Position numbers and translations under genes: made by a program. Positions 1-7,396 of a stretch of 43,217 bases of DNA are shown piece after piece. The DNA comes from an uncultured Clostridia bacterium (GTDB lineage Bacteria; Bacillota; Clostridia; Peptostreptococcales; Anaerovoracaceae), in NCBI GenBank assembly GCA_934256595.1, contig CAKQOW010000015.1, positions 1-43,217 of the forward strand. The letters run 5' to 3'. Position 1 is the stretch's first letter. Each line of letters starts with the position of its first letter. The notes under the pieces were generated by a model that worked only from the letters and a program-made list of their open reading frames with translations, was not told where the DNA came from and searched no databases.

Positions 1-1849
1 GAACTCCCTCTACCAATGTGTAGATACCATTGTCATCAATATATACGCATACTAATTCCTTAGCTGCAAGCTCCTTAGTAAGGTTAATTGTAACCTTGAC
101 ATTACCGCCCCTGAAGTCCTTGACTGCTCCGTTTGATGTTACAAGCTTAAGATCAACATGGCAGATGTTTTCATCTGTCTTAACTGTTTCAACTACCAGT
201 GTTACAGTACCTGTTGTACCAGCCTGCTCTGCTACTGCTTCAAGCGCAGTCTTGTCTAAATCAACTTTACCGTTGTCAGTTTTAATAACCAGATTGGCAT
301 CTGTTTTTTCAGCCAGTTCCTTAACTGTTTTTTCAGGTATAGCTACTTCTGATGAAGCTACAGTATTGTTGCCTGTCGCATCAACTATTACTTCTGTTGA
401 TTTGTTAGCTACTGCCTTGTCAACAATCTTATCTGCAGTAGTGTTGTCTACTGTAGTGGTTGACTTGTTATCTGAAACAGCAGGAGTAAGGTCAGCAGTT
501 GTATTCTTGTCTGTAGTATTGTTAGTTACGTTGTCTGCCGGTGTTGAAGGTGTTGATGGAACATATGGTCTCTCCTTTTTAGGAACAACTTCTGTTTTTG
601 TAGCTCCACAATTTTCTATTGTGCAAGTGTAGGTCTTTATTCCTGTTGTATCATATGTAGGCTCTGTTGTTATCTTTCCTTCATTCCAAGTATGGTTAGC
701 AACAACTGTCCAAGTTATTGACTCTGCACTATTCTCAACTACGCTATAGCAACCCACTTTAGATATATATGCTGTAGGGTCGGAAGTAAATGTACCGCCT
801 GTTACAGTAATTATTGCAGTGTCACTGCTGCTGGAGTATATAAGTCCCTGTCTTTCAGGGTATGAAATCAGCTCTGCATCAGAAATTTCAAGAATGCTAT
901 TGTCAGTCAAATAAAATGCTGATTTCTGCGTTGAAGTTATTTTAGTCTTGCCTATAACTTTTATCTTGGCATTATCTTGTGCATCTATGTAACCAAAAAA
1001 TCCAGTTCCTGAAATGTCTGCCTGATTTAATTTCACAGTTGCGTTCTCATGTGCAAAAATATTCCGGTCATTTGACACAACTCTTGCATTATCTCTAATT
1101 TCAAGTGTTGCCCTTTGTCTTACCTCTATACTATAGCTATTTTTACTTTCTATTAAGGTGTCTTTGCCCTCGATAACTGCCTTGCTATCATCGGAAATAT
1201 AAAGGCATACTCTACTGCTAGGGTCATTTTTGATAGTTCCACCTGTGATCTCAAGATTAGTTTCTCCATATGCTCCTATTGAACCATTGCCATCTTGTGA
1301 GGTAATTGTTCCTTTCTCGATGATAATAGAAGCATTCTTAATCGCTTCCCATTTTTCCAAAGTACGATCTTCTTTCAGAATTGGTATAAGTGTAGCACTC
1401 TCAACTGCATAAGACTTCTTATTTACCAGATTTCCTCCCAGCATACGAAAACCACAGTCATTATACTGGATATATACACAGCCTAAAGATTCTGCCCTAT
1501 CTGCTATTATTGACCCTGTCGTTCCTGTTAACGTAAGGGTACAGCCTCTTGTATAATCCCCTGTTATATAAATCATATGGTCATCATCATTTGAGAAACT
1601 TTCAGCCGAAGTAATATTAAATGTACCTAAATTTAATGTTACATTATTTTTAATTTCCAATGCCTTTTCAAGTGCAACATCTTTAAGCAATTCAACGGTT
1701 GCTCCATCTTCTGCCGCTTCAATTGCTTCTTCTAATGTTGCATACTCTGTTGTTCCAATTTTTGCTTCATTATCATCAGCAAACACCCCAACAGGCATCA
1801 TTGCCACTATCATAGCCATACTTATGACTATTGCCAATAACTTCTTCAT
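1..1849 (-). CDS. Secreted surface protein, right-handed beta-helix-like (5' part; runs off the left edge)
   Basis: The reading frame is open from the ATG at 1849 to the window edge, so about 616 residues are visible and the C-terminus is missing. A ribosome binding site (AAGGAGG at 1858-1864) sets the start. Residues 1-25 form a signal peptide (MKKLLAIVISMAIMVA...). Residues 25-320 contain many short repeats of the type 'TLNLGTFNI', 'LTLTGTTGSI' and 'NLEITGGTIKN', typical of parallel beta-helix or pectate-lyase-like adhesin modules in gut Firmicutes. Around residue 400 there is a 'HTWNEGKITTEPTYDTTGIK' plus 'TYTC..ENCGATKTE' module, followed by a Thr/Asn/Asp-rich linker. Function is inferred as cell-surface display or adhesion; no catalytic motif is visible. 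Control is unusual: a poly-G promoter spacer and a c-di-GMP-I riboswitch precede it. Confidence 0.85.
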   Translation of the reverse strand, partial: MKKLLAIVISMAMIVAMMPVGVFADDNEAKIGTTEYATLEEAIEAAEDGATVELLKDVALEKALEIKNNVTLNLGTFNITSAESFSNDDDHMIYITGDYTRGCTLTLTGTTGSIIADRAESLGCVYIQYNDCGFRMLGGNLVNKKSYAVESATLIPILKEDRTLEKWEAIKNASIIIEKGTITSQDGNGSIGAYGETNLEITGGTIKNDPSSRVCLYISDDSKAVIEGKDTLIESKNSYSIEVRQRATLEIRDNARVVSNDRNIFAHENATVKLNQADISGTGFFGYIDAQDNAKIKVIGKTKITSTQKSAFYLTDNSILEISDAELISYPERQGLIYSSSSDTAIITVTGGTFTSDPTAYISKVGCYSVVENSAESITWTVVANHTWNEGKITTEPTYDTTGIKTYTCTIENCGATKTEVVPKKERPYVPSTPSTPADNVTNNTTDKNTTADLTPAVSDNKSTTTVDNTTADKIVDKAVANKSTEVIVDATGNNTVASSEVAIPEKTVKELAEKTDANLVIKTDNGKVDLDKTALEAVAEQAGTTGTVTLVVETVKTDENICHVDLKLVTSNGAVKDFRGGNVKVTINLTKELAAKELVCVYIDDNGIYTLVEGV

Positions 1850-1904
1850 TTTTTTACCCTCCTTAAATAAGTTATTTGCTGCTCAAGGGCTGCTTTTGCC
1901 ATAT

Positions 1905-1930
1905 AAAAAGGCATGCCAAAGCCTGCCTTA
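1905..1930 (-). terminator. Intrinsic terminator of the c-di-GMP riboswitch expression platform
   Basis: Read on the minus strand, AAGGCA and TGCCTT form a stem that continues inward with GC/GC around a G-A mismatch. Five T residues follow. It lies between the aptamer and the surface-protein ribosome binding site, where a riboswitch terminator is expected. Confidence 0.75.
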
Positions 1931-1944
1931 CAATTATCATTTAA

Positions 1945-2037
1945 CGATGACTCGTGCAACTGGCAACCATACTCATTGTGAGCTTCAGGCCCTATAGCTT
2001 TGCGTCCCTGCCTTTCGACAAATTTGCCCTTTTCAAT
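1945..2037 (-). ncRNA. c-di-GMP-I (GEMM-I) riboswitch aptamer
   Basis: The minus strand shows the core GEMM-I elements in order: GGGCAAA (about 2024-2030), a GAAA tetraloop (2013-2016), GGGACGCAAAGC (1997-2008), a GGGCCT segment, and a tetraloop-receptor-side GGTTGCC (1962-1968). The spacing and the highly conserved GGGACGCAAAGC block match the family, for example the Vibrio Vc2 RNA. The G in GGGCAAA that contacts the ligand appears retained, which favours c-di-GMP over the cGAMP-binding GEMM-Ib variant; that last point is inference. The aptamer starts just after the predicted transcription start and is followed by a terminator, so it probably controls read-through into the surface protein gene. 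A 77-codon ORF that covers this region is a shadow. Confidence 0.88.
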
Positions 2038-2048
2038 TTTACACCTAA

Positions 2049-2079
2049 AGTATACCCCCCCCCCTATATATTTTGTCAA
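2049..2079 (-). promoter_or_regulatory. Sigma-A promoter with a ten-G homopolymer in the spacer
   Basis: On the minus strand TTGACA lies at 2079-2074 and TATACT at 2054-2049. The 19-nt spacer consists of AAATATATA followed by ten G (2064-2055). Both hexamers are near consensus, but the spacing is 2 nt longer than the optimal 17. Transcription would start near 2042, just before the riboswitch. Homopolymeric G/C tracts in spacers are a known phase-variation device (for example Bordetella fim promoters), and loss of two G would give optimal spacing. Confidence 0.8.
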
Positions 2080-2083
2080 TAAT

Positions 2084-2123
2084 AAAAGAACCCTGTCGGA
2101 TATAATCGTCAGAGTTCTTTTTT
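2084..2123 (-). terminator. Terminator of the rnf operon
   Basis: A long stem pairs AAAAGAAC (2084-2091) with the segment at 2114-2122 and continues through CTG and CG pairs. T runs are present on the minus-strand exit side. It lies 45 bp after the rnfB stop and directly upstream of the surface-protein promoter. Confidence 0.75.
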
Positions 2124-2167
2124 CTTACCTTAATTCTGTTAATTAATACTTCTACGCATTAACCATA

Positions 2168-2998
2168 CTATGCTTCTGCCGCTTTCGGCTCTGCAGGCTT
2201 TCTCTTTGCTCTCAGGTTTATAATAGCACCTGTAGGACATTCCTTGGCGCAAAGTCCGCAGTTTTTGCATTTTTCAGGATCTATTGCAGCCAGATTATTC
2301 TCAATTGTAACTGCTTCGAATTTGCATACTTTTTCGCATTTTTTGCAGCCTATGCAGCCGTTTGTGCAGGCTTTCCTTGTCTTTGCTCCCGGATCTGTAG
2401 AATTGCAGTGAACAATGACCTTGTTCTTCGCAGGAGCAATCCTGATAACATGGTTAGGGCATGCTTTTTCGCACATGCCGCAGCCTACGCAAAGCTCTCT
2501 GTTTACAACTGCAACACCGTCGCATACGCTGATTGCGCCATAAGCGCATACCGCTTCACAATCGCCAAGACCGAGACAGCCGTGCGAACATACATTGACT
2601 CCGCCAAACAGCTGCTTTGCAGCCTTGCAGGTCGAATGTCCCTGATATTCCATCAGGCTCTTTGCCGCCGCTGTGTTGCCGTTGCACATAACCACAGCAA
2701 CCACCGGTTCTGCTGATTCTGCCTCAACACCTAACACTCCCGCAAGTTTCGCAGCAAGATCAGCGCCTCCGACAGGACATTTCGCCGTACCGATGCTCGG
2801 ATCACCGCCAAGAGCGGCAGCATAGTCGTCACAGCCGGCAAAGCCGCAGGCTCCGCAGTTTGCTCCCGGAAGTTCGTTTCTTAAGTTTGCAACTGTTTCA
2901 TCAACCGGTACATAGAAAACTTTTGATGCGATAGTAAGAATAACGGCCAACACTAAACCGATTGCCATAACCAGTAATACCGGAATTAAAATATTCAT
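2168..2998 (-). CDS. rnfB: Rnf electron transport complex subunit B
   Basis: 276-residue iron-sulfur subunit of the ferredoxin:NAD+ oxidoreductase (Rnf). Residues 1-25 form one membrane helix. A GANCGACGFAGC motif and a downstream KCPVGG Cys form the N-terminal Fe-S domain characteristic of RnfB. Several ferredoxin-type 4Fe-4S motifs follow: CLGLGDCEAVC, CVGCGMCEKACP, CIGCKKCEKVC and CKNCGLCAKECP. The family accepts electrons from reduced ferredoxin and passes them towards the membrane flavin subunits. A short Lys/Ala/Glu-rich tail ends the protein. The ribosome binding site GGAGG before ATG 2998 supports the start. It is the last gene of rnfCDGEAB, 18 bp after rnfA, as in acetogenic and other clostridia. 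Confidence 0.97.
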   Translation of the reverse strand: MNILIPVLLVMAIGLVLAVILTIASKVFYVPVDETVANLRNELPGANCGACGFAGCDDYAAALGGDPSIGTAKCPVGGADLAAKLAGVLGVEAESAEPVVAVVMCNGNTAAAKSLMEYQGHSTCKAAKQLFGGVNVCSHGCLGLGDCEAVCAYGAISVCDGVAVVNRELCVGCGMCEKACPNHVIRIAPAKNKVIVHCNSTDPGAKTRKACTNGCIGCKKCEKVCKFEAVTIENNLAAIDPEKCKNCGLCAKECPTGAIINLRAKRKPAEPKAAEA

Positions 2999-3016
2999 CT
3001 CTTTCGCCTCCTCATT

Positions 3017-3586
3017 CTATACCAGTCCGCCGAATCCCATAAATGCAAGGGACAGGAAAGCAGCTGAAACCAATGTGATAGGTACACCCTGGAAAGCTTT
3101 AGGAACAGCCTCGTTGCCTTCAAGCTTCATTCTCATTCCTGAGAAAAGAACCATTGCAAGCAGGAAGCCGATTCCCGCACCGGCAGAGTTTACTAATGCC
3201 TGAGCATAGTTGTAACCCTCATCAATATTTGAAATACACACACCTAAAACCGCGCAGTTTGTAGTTATCAGCGGCAGATAAACTCCCAGCGATCTGTGAA
3301 GCGCCGGTATGAATTTTTTGAGCGCCATCTCTACAAACTGAACAAGCGCAGCTATAATCAGTATGAATACAATTGTCTGCAGATAACCGATTCCCAGTTT
3401 GTCAAGGATAAGCATAATCGGCCATGTTGCGGCAGTTGCAAGAACCATTACGAAAATTACCGCAACACCCATTCCGACTGAGGAATCTAGTTTTTTGGAA
3501 ACACCAAGGAACGGACATATACCGAGGAATTGAGCCAGTACATAGTTGTTCACAAGGATAATACCTACTAAAATAGTGAAATACAT
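3017..3586 (-). CDS. rnfA: Rnf electron transport complex subunit A
   Basis: 189-residue integral membrane subunit with about six hydrophobic helices. It has the conserved N-terminal NNYVLAQFLGICPFLGVS segment and the central 'LPLITTNCAVLGVCI' segment typical of RnfA/NqrE. In this family, Cys residues in those two symmetric segments hold a membrane Fe-S cluster shared with RnfE. The start codon overlaps the rnfE stop by one base, which implies translational coupling. It is part of the ion-translocating core coupling ferredoxin oxidation to Na+ or H+ export. Confidence 0.97.
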   Translation of the reverse strand: MYFTILVGIILVNNYVLAQFLGICPFLGVSKKLDSSVGMGVAVIFVMVLATAATWPIMLILDKLGIGYLQTIVFILIIAALVQFVEMALKKFIPALHRSLGVYLPLITTNCAVLGVCISNIDEGYNYAQALVNSAGAGIGFLLAMVLFSGMRMKLEGNEAVPKAFQGVPITLVSAAFLSLAFMGFGGLV

Positions 3587-4296
3587 TATGCTTCAGCTCC
3601 TTTCTTTATCTCTGCTTCAAGCGCTTCTATGCATTTTTCCTGCTGGCAGATGGAAGCCATTGCGCAGCCTCTGCAGTCAAAGCTGCCCTTAACACCTTTG
3701 CCCTTAGTGAAGTGATTGATTGCCGCAATCATAATCGCATATACGAAGAATCCGCCCGGAGCCAGCGCTATGATAAGCATTGGGTGAACGCTGAGCCAAG
3801 GAAGCGCAATTCCGAAGATTGTGCCTGCGCCTATGATTTCTCTGATAGCGCCCATAATACCGAGCGCCAGTGTAAATCCAAGTCCCATTCCGATACCGTC
3901 TAAAGCGGAATCCAGAGGATTGTTCTTGGATGCAAACATCTCGGCTCTTCCGAGTATGATACAGTTTACTACTATCAGAGGTATAAACAGTCCCAGCGAA
4001 TCGTAAAGTGACGGTACAAACGCCTGCAGTACAAACTGTACAACAGTTACAAATCCTGCGATTACTACGATATAGCAAGGGATTCTCACTTTGTCGGGTA
4101 TAATCTTTGCAAGCAGTGAAATAACTATATTCGAGCAGATCAGTACTGCCATTGCGGAAACACCCATGCCAAGACCGTTTAATGCCGAGCTTGTGGTTGC
4201 CAGTGTAGGACAAGTACCAAGCAGGAGCACCAGTACCGGGTTTTCCTTAATTATGCCTTTGGTTAATATGGCGAGTTTACTTACTTTGTTTTCCAT
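3586..4296 (-). CDS. rnfE: Rnf electron transport complex subunit E
   Basis: 236-residue membrane subunit homologous to RnfA/NqrD. The matching segments are 'ENPVLVLLLGTCPTLA' near the N-terminus and 'FIPLIVVNCIILGRAEMFAS' in the middle. Six membrane helices are expected. After the last helix there is a hydrophilic tail carrying DCRGCAMASICQQEKC, a C-X2-C-X5-C-X4-C cluster that the core family fold does not need. Start and stop codons overlap with neighbours by one base, so expression is tightly coupled to rnfG and rnfA. Confidence 0.96.
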   Translation of the reverse strand: MENKVSKLAILTKGIIKENPVLVLLLGTCPTLATTSSALNGLGMGVSAMAVLICSNIVISLLAKIIPDKVRIPCYIVVIAGFVTVVQFVLQAFVPSLYDSLGLFIPLIVVNCIILGRAEMFASKNNPLDSALDGIGMGLGFTLALGIMGAIREIIGAGTIFGIALPWLSVHPMLIIALAPGGFFVYAIMIAAINHFTKGKGVKGSFDCRGCAMASICQQEKCIEALEAEIKKGAEA

Positions 4297-4865
4297 TAGT
4301 TAGCACCTCCCACTTCTTTGTATTGTTCAAGCGCTGCGCATACACCGTAATGTACCGCATTTGATGATATTGTCGCTCCGCTGACATGAGTAACGCTTGT
4401 ATCATCCTTAGCTGTAAATGCACTGTAGCTGTCAAGTCCCACGTACTGTTCCAGATATGCAGGATCGTGAGCCTTGGTACCAAGACCCGGAGTATCAGCA
4501 TGTGCAGTAACCTTAACGCCTGTAATCGCTCCGTCAGTATCTATACCTACCATTTCGGTAAGCAGTCCGCCGAAGGACTTGGATTTAACGGTAACAACCA
4601 TACCTGTGTCATTGTCGGCAATATAGCAGTCTGTAACGAAAACCTTGTCGGCTTCGAGGACAACCAGATCGCCGTCATAAGCTGTAAATGAGTCTGCTGA
4701 AGGCAGAAGCTCAGCTCTTGCCTCGTCTGCCGCCTTAATTGAGTTCTGTTCAATTATAGGGGCTGTGATTGAGTTAATGTATGCAAGCGCGCCTGTGATA
4801 ACAAGGCAGATTACTACAAGAACAAGTGACGGTGCAATATATTCTCTGAATTTATTACTTTTCAT
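4296..4865 (-). CDS. rnfG: Rnf electron transport complex subunit G (covalent FMN subunit)
   Basis: 189 residues from ATG 4865, which has GGAGGTG at good spacing. An in-frame ATG six codons upstream is itself part of that ribosome binding site and is unlikely to be used. One N-terminal membrane helix (residues 10-32) is followed by an extracytoplasmic FMN-binding domain. The motif VSGATISSNAV near residue 165 contains the Thr to which FMN is attached by a phosphoester bond in this family. The gene start overlaps the end of rnfD by 11 bp. Confidence 0.96.
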   Translation of the reverse strand: MKSNKFREYIAPSLVLVVICLVITGALAYINSITAPIIEQNSIKAADEARAELLPSADSFTAYDGDLVVLEADKVFVTDCYIADNDTGMVVTVKSKSFGGLLTEMVGIDTDGAITGVKVTAHADTPGLGTKAHDPAYLEQYVGLDSYSAFTAKDDTSVTHVSGATISSNAVHYGVCAALEQYKEVGGAN

Positions 4866-5832
4866 TTTTCTTTGCACCTCCATACATTCTTTTCTGACAG
4901 AAGTTATCTATTAACGGAGTAACTATATTCATTAACAGTATTGAGAATGAAACTCCTTCAGGATACTGGCCGTACAGCCTTATCAGCATGGTGATAACGC
5001 CGCAGCCTATACCGAATATAACTTTGCCCATAGGAAGTATCGGCGTTGTAACATAGTCAGTTGCCATAAAGAAAGCACCGAGCATAACGCCGCCTGCAAG
5101 TACATGGAATATTGCCATATGAAGCGCGTTTCCGTCTCCTGTTGCAGCATAGTATATAAGTGCAAATACAAATACTGTTCCGATAAAGCATGCCGGAATT
5201 ATAGGACTTATAACCTTTCTCCAGATAAGGAACAGTCCTCCGATAAGCAGCATCAGGGCGCTTACTTCACCCATTGAACCGCCTATGTAGCCCATGAACA
5301 TATCCATATTTGAAGGAAGCTCTCCGCCGCCCTCTGCAAGTATGCCCAGCGGAGTTGCGCCTGTCTGGGCATCTGCTCCTGTGAACGGAACAGGCCATGT
5401 TGTCATTTCTGTTGCAAATGCTATAAACAGCACTATTCTTGCTGTAATAGCAGGGTTTACAAGGTTTTTGCCTATGCCGCCGTAAAGCTGCTTAACTATG
5501 ATAATAGCTACAAAGCAGCCTACTATTGCAATCCAGTAAGGCAGGCCTGACGGCACGTTGAATGCAATCAGAACACCTGTTACCGCAGCACTTAAATCAC
5601 CTACTGTCTGAGGTTTTTTCATAAGCTTGTTGTATGCCCATTCAAAGAACATACATGAAACAAGGCAAACCAATGTAAGAGCTATAACTCTTGGTCCGAA
5701 TACATATATGCTCATTGCAAATGACGGAGCAAGTGCAATCAGAACCATCAGCATAATTCTGGTGGTATCAGTGTTTGATACTATATGAGGTGCTGATGAA
5801 ACTGTTAAATTACTGTATATTTTCTTGTCCAT
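4855..5832 (-). CDS. rnfD: Rnf electron transport complex subunit D
   Basis: 325-residue polytopic membrane protein of the RnfD/NqrB family. The segment DAQTGATPLGIL holds the S/T-G-A-T-type motif whose Thr carries covalent FMN. It has about eight to ten hydrophobic helices, and 'FMATDYVTTPILPMGK' is a further conserved stretch. RnfD together with RnfA and RnfE is thought to form the ion channel. The start codon overlaps the rnfC stop by one base. Confidence 0.97.
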   Translation of the reverse strand: MDKKIYSNLTVSSAPHIVSNTDTTRIMLMVLIALAPSFAMSIYVFGPRVIALTLVCLVSCMFFEWAYNKLMKKPQTVGDLSAAVTGVLIAFNVPSGLPYWIAIVGCFVAIIIVKQLYGGIGKNLVNPAITARIVLFIAFATEMTTWPVPFTGADAQTGATPLGILAEGGGELPSNMDMFMGYIGGSMGEVSALMLLIGGLFLIWRKVISPIIPACFIGTVFVFALIYYAATGDGNALHMAIFHVLAGGVMLGAFFMATDYVTTPILPMGKVIFGIGCGVITMLIRLYGQYPEGVSFSILLMNIVTPLIDNFCQKRMYGGAKKNEK

Positions 5833-7142
5833 TACTTAATTCCAGCCTCCTTTACTATTGCTTTTCCAAGCTTGTTCATAAAGCTGAGAGGTCTTCTTGC
5901 AGGACATATATATGAACAGCTGCCGCATTCCATACACTGCATTACCTGCAGATCCGAAAGCGCCTGCGCATCCTTTGCCTCATATGCCTTAGCCAGCGCC
6001 GTAGGTATCAGACCGAACGGACAGGCTCTGTGACATCTGCCGCAGTTGATGCAGGCAGTTTCTTCTTTCACTCCTGCCTTTTCTTTGGAGAAAGCCAGTA
6101 TTGCGTTGTTGTTTTTAACAACAGGCATCTCATCTGATACTATGGCTCTGCCCATCATAGGGCCTCCCATAAGGATTTTTCTCGGTTCCTGCTTGTAGCC
6201 GCCGCAGAAATCTATGACGTCACAGATTCTGGCACCGATAGGAACTATTACGTTCTTTGGCTGGGCTACAGCGTCTCCGTCTACGGTAACTCTCTTTGAA
6301 ACAAGAGGCATACCTGTTCTGAAATATTTGCCTACAAATGCTATTGTAGTTACATTTGACAGAATAACGCCAAGCTCTGCAGGAAGCACGCCTGCGTTCA
6401 TTTTCTTGCCGGTAATCTCGTATACGAGAACTCTCTCGGCTCCCTTAGGGTATCTTGCCTGCAGCTTGAAAGTATGAATATTGGTTATACCTTTTGATGC
6501 AAGCAGTTTGTCAATGTGCTCGATAGCATCCGGTTTGTTCTCCTCGATGCCTATATATCCCTCATCAAGACCGATATATTTCATAACCAGCTGGCAGCCG
6601 GAAATAAGGTCCTCCGTATCCTCAAGCATTGCTCTGTGGTCGGAGGTAATGAACGGTTCGCACTCTGCCGCATTGACGATAAGTGTGTGAACCTCATCAA
6701 TATTCTTAGGGTTAAATTTAATATGTGTAGGAAATGAAGCTCCTCCAAGACCTACAAGACCGCTGTCTCTTATTGCTTTTATAAATTCAGGCAGATCCTT
6801 AGCCTCAGGAACTTTGATTTCTTCGTAAGGTTCCTGTTTTTTGTCTGCTTCAATTACAACAAGTGTGTCTGTTCCTCCCATAGCGGATCTCTGTTCTTCG
6901 ATGCCTGCCACAGTTCCGGAAACACTTGAATAAATAGGGGCACTTACAAAAGCATCTACATCTCCGATAAGCTGACCTACCTTGACATGGTCGCCCTTTT
7001 GCACAAGCGGCTTGCACGGGGCTCCGATGTGCTGAGACATAGATATTTTTACAACATCGGGCACAGGCATTACTTCTGTCGCACTGCCGGCAGTGTTCTT
7101 GTAATGACTCACATGAATGCTGTGTAAATGTTTTCGACTCAT
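5832..7142 (-). CDS. rnfC: Rnf electron transport complex subunit C (NADH-binding)
   Basis: 436 residues from ATG 7142, preceded by AAGGAAGG about 12 bases upstream; an ATG 11 codons further up lacks a ribosome binding site. The N-terminal barrel-sandwich region is followed by the NADH/FMN-binding domain seen in RnfC and the 51-kDa subunit of complex I ('GLVGLGGASFPTHIKF', 'NAAECEPFITSDHRAM'). Two 4Fe-4S motifs follow near the C-terminus (CINCGRCHRACP, CMECGSCSYICP). It is the cytoplasmic site where NAD+ is reduced. It is the first gene of the six-gene operon; I could not assign its promoter with confidence in the 250 bp upstream. Confidence 0.97.
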   Translation of the reverse strand: MSRKHLHSIHVSHYKNTAGSATEVMPVPDVVKISMSQHIGAPCKPLVQKGDHVKVGQLIGDVDAFVSAPIYSSVSGTVAGIEEQRSAMGGTDTLVVIEADKKQEPYEEIKVPEAKDLPEFIKAIRDSGLVGLGGASFPTHIKFNPKNIDEVHTLIVNAAECEPFITSDHRAMLEDTEDLISGCQLVMKYIGLDEGYIGIEENKPDAIEHIDKLLASKGITNIHTFKLQARYPKGAERVLVYEITGKKMNAGVLPAELGVILSNVTTIAFVGKYFRTGMPLVSKRVTVDGDAVAQPKNVIVPIGARICDVIDFCGGYKQEPRKILMGGPMMGRAIVSDEMPVVKNNNAILAFSKEKAGVKEETACINCGRCHRACPFGLIPTALAKAYEAKDAQALSDLQVMQCMECGSCSYICPARRPLSFMNKLGKAIVKEAGIK

Positions 7143-7310
7143 TATTGTGAGACCTTCCTTTCTAAAAATGTACAATATACAAAAATACTCTTTACATCAT
7201 ACTACAAACCCGAACAAAAATCCATACTTTTGCGACAATTACGGCGAATTGGAGTACAGATAATTTTTCCCACCTAGCACTTTGGTATTATACAGACCTT
7301 TTATGAGACC

Positions 7311-7344
7311 AAAAGACCTGCCGTATAAAACCAGCAGATCTTTT
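7311..7344 (-). terminator. Terminator after the carboxylesterase gene
   Basis: AAAAGATCTGC pairs with GCAGGTCTTTT around a loop of about 11 bases, with T runs on both strands. It lies 53 bp past the esterase stop and upstream of rnfC, insulating the rnf operon. Confidence 0.75.
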
Positions 7345-7396
7345 ATCAATACTTTTACTACTTTATTTAGAAATAATGCAGCTTGATTTAATAGGC

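Noticed and set aside
30..632. 200-codon plus-strand ORF rich in Ser, Thr, Val and Leu
   Set aside because: It is antisense to the repetitive surface protein, and its composition mirrors that gene's Thr/Asn/Asp-rich linker.
1846..2079. 77-codon minus-strand ORF upstream of the surface protein
   Set aside because: It coincides with the c-di-GMP riboswitch, the poly-G promoter and the terminator, and runs into the real gene's start codon. It has no ribosome binding site and resembles no protein; its start lies in the -35 element.
3704..4213. 169-codon minus-strand ORF within rnfE
   Set aside because: It is an out-of-frame shadow of rnfE with implausible Cys/Arg/Tyr-rich composition.
7143..7310. 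Possible riboswitch or promoter in the rnf leader
   Set aside because: A TATAAT at 7287-7292 lacks a convincing -35, and no known aptamer motif or clear alternative pairing was found.
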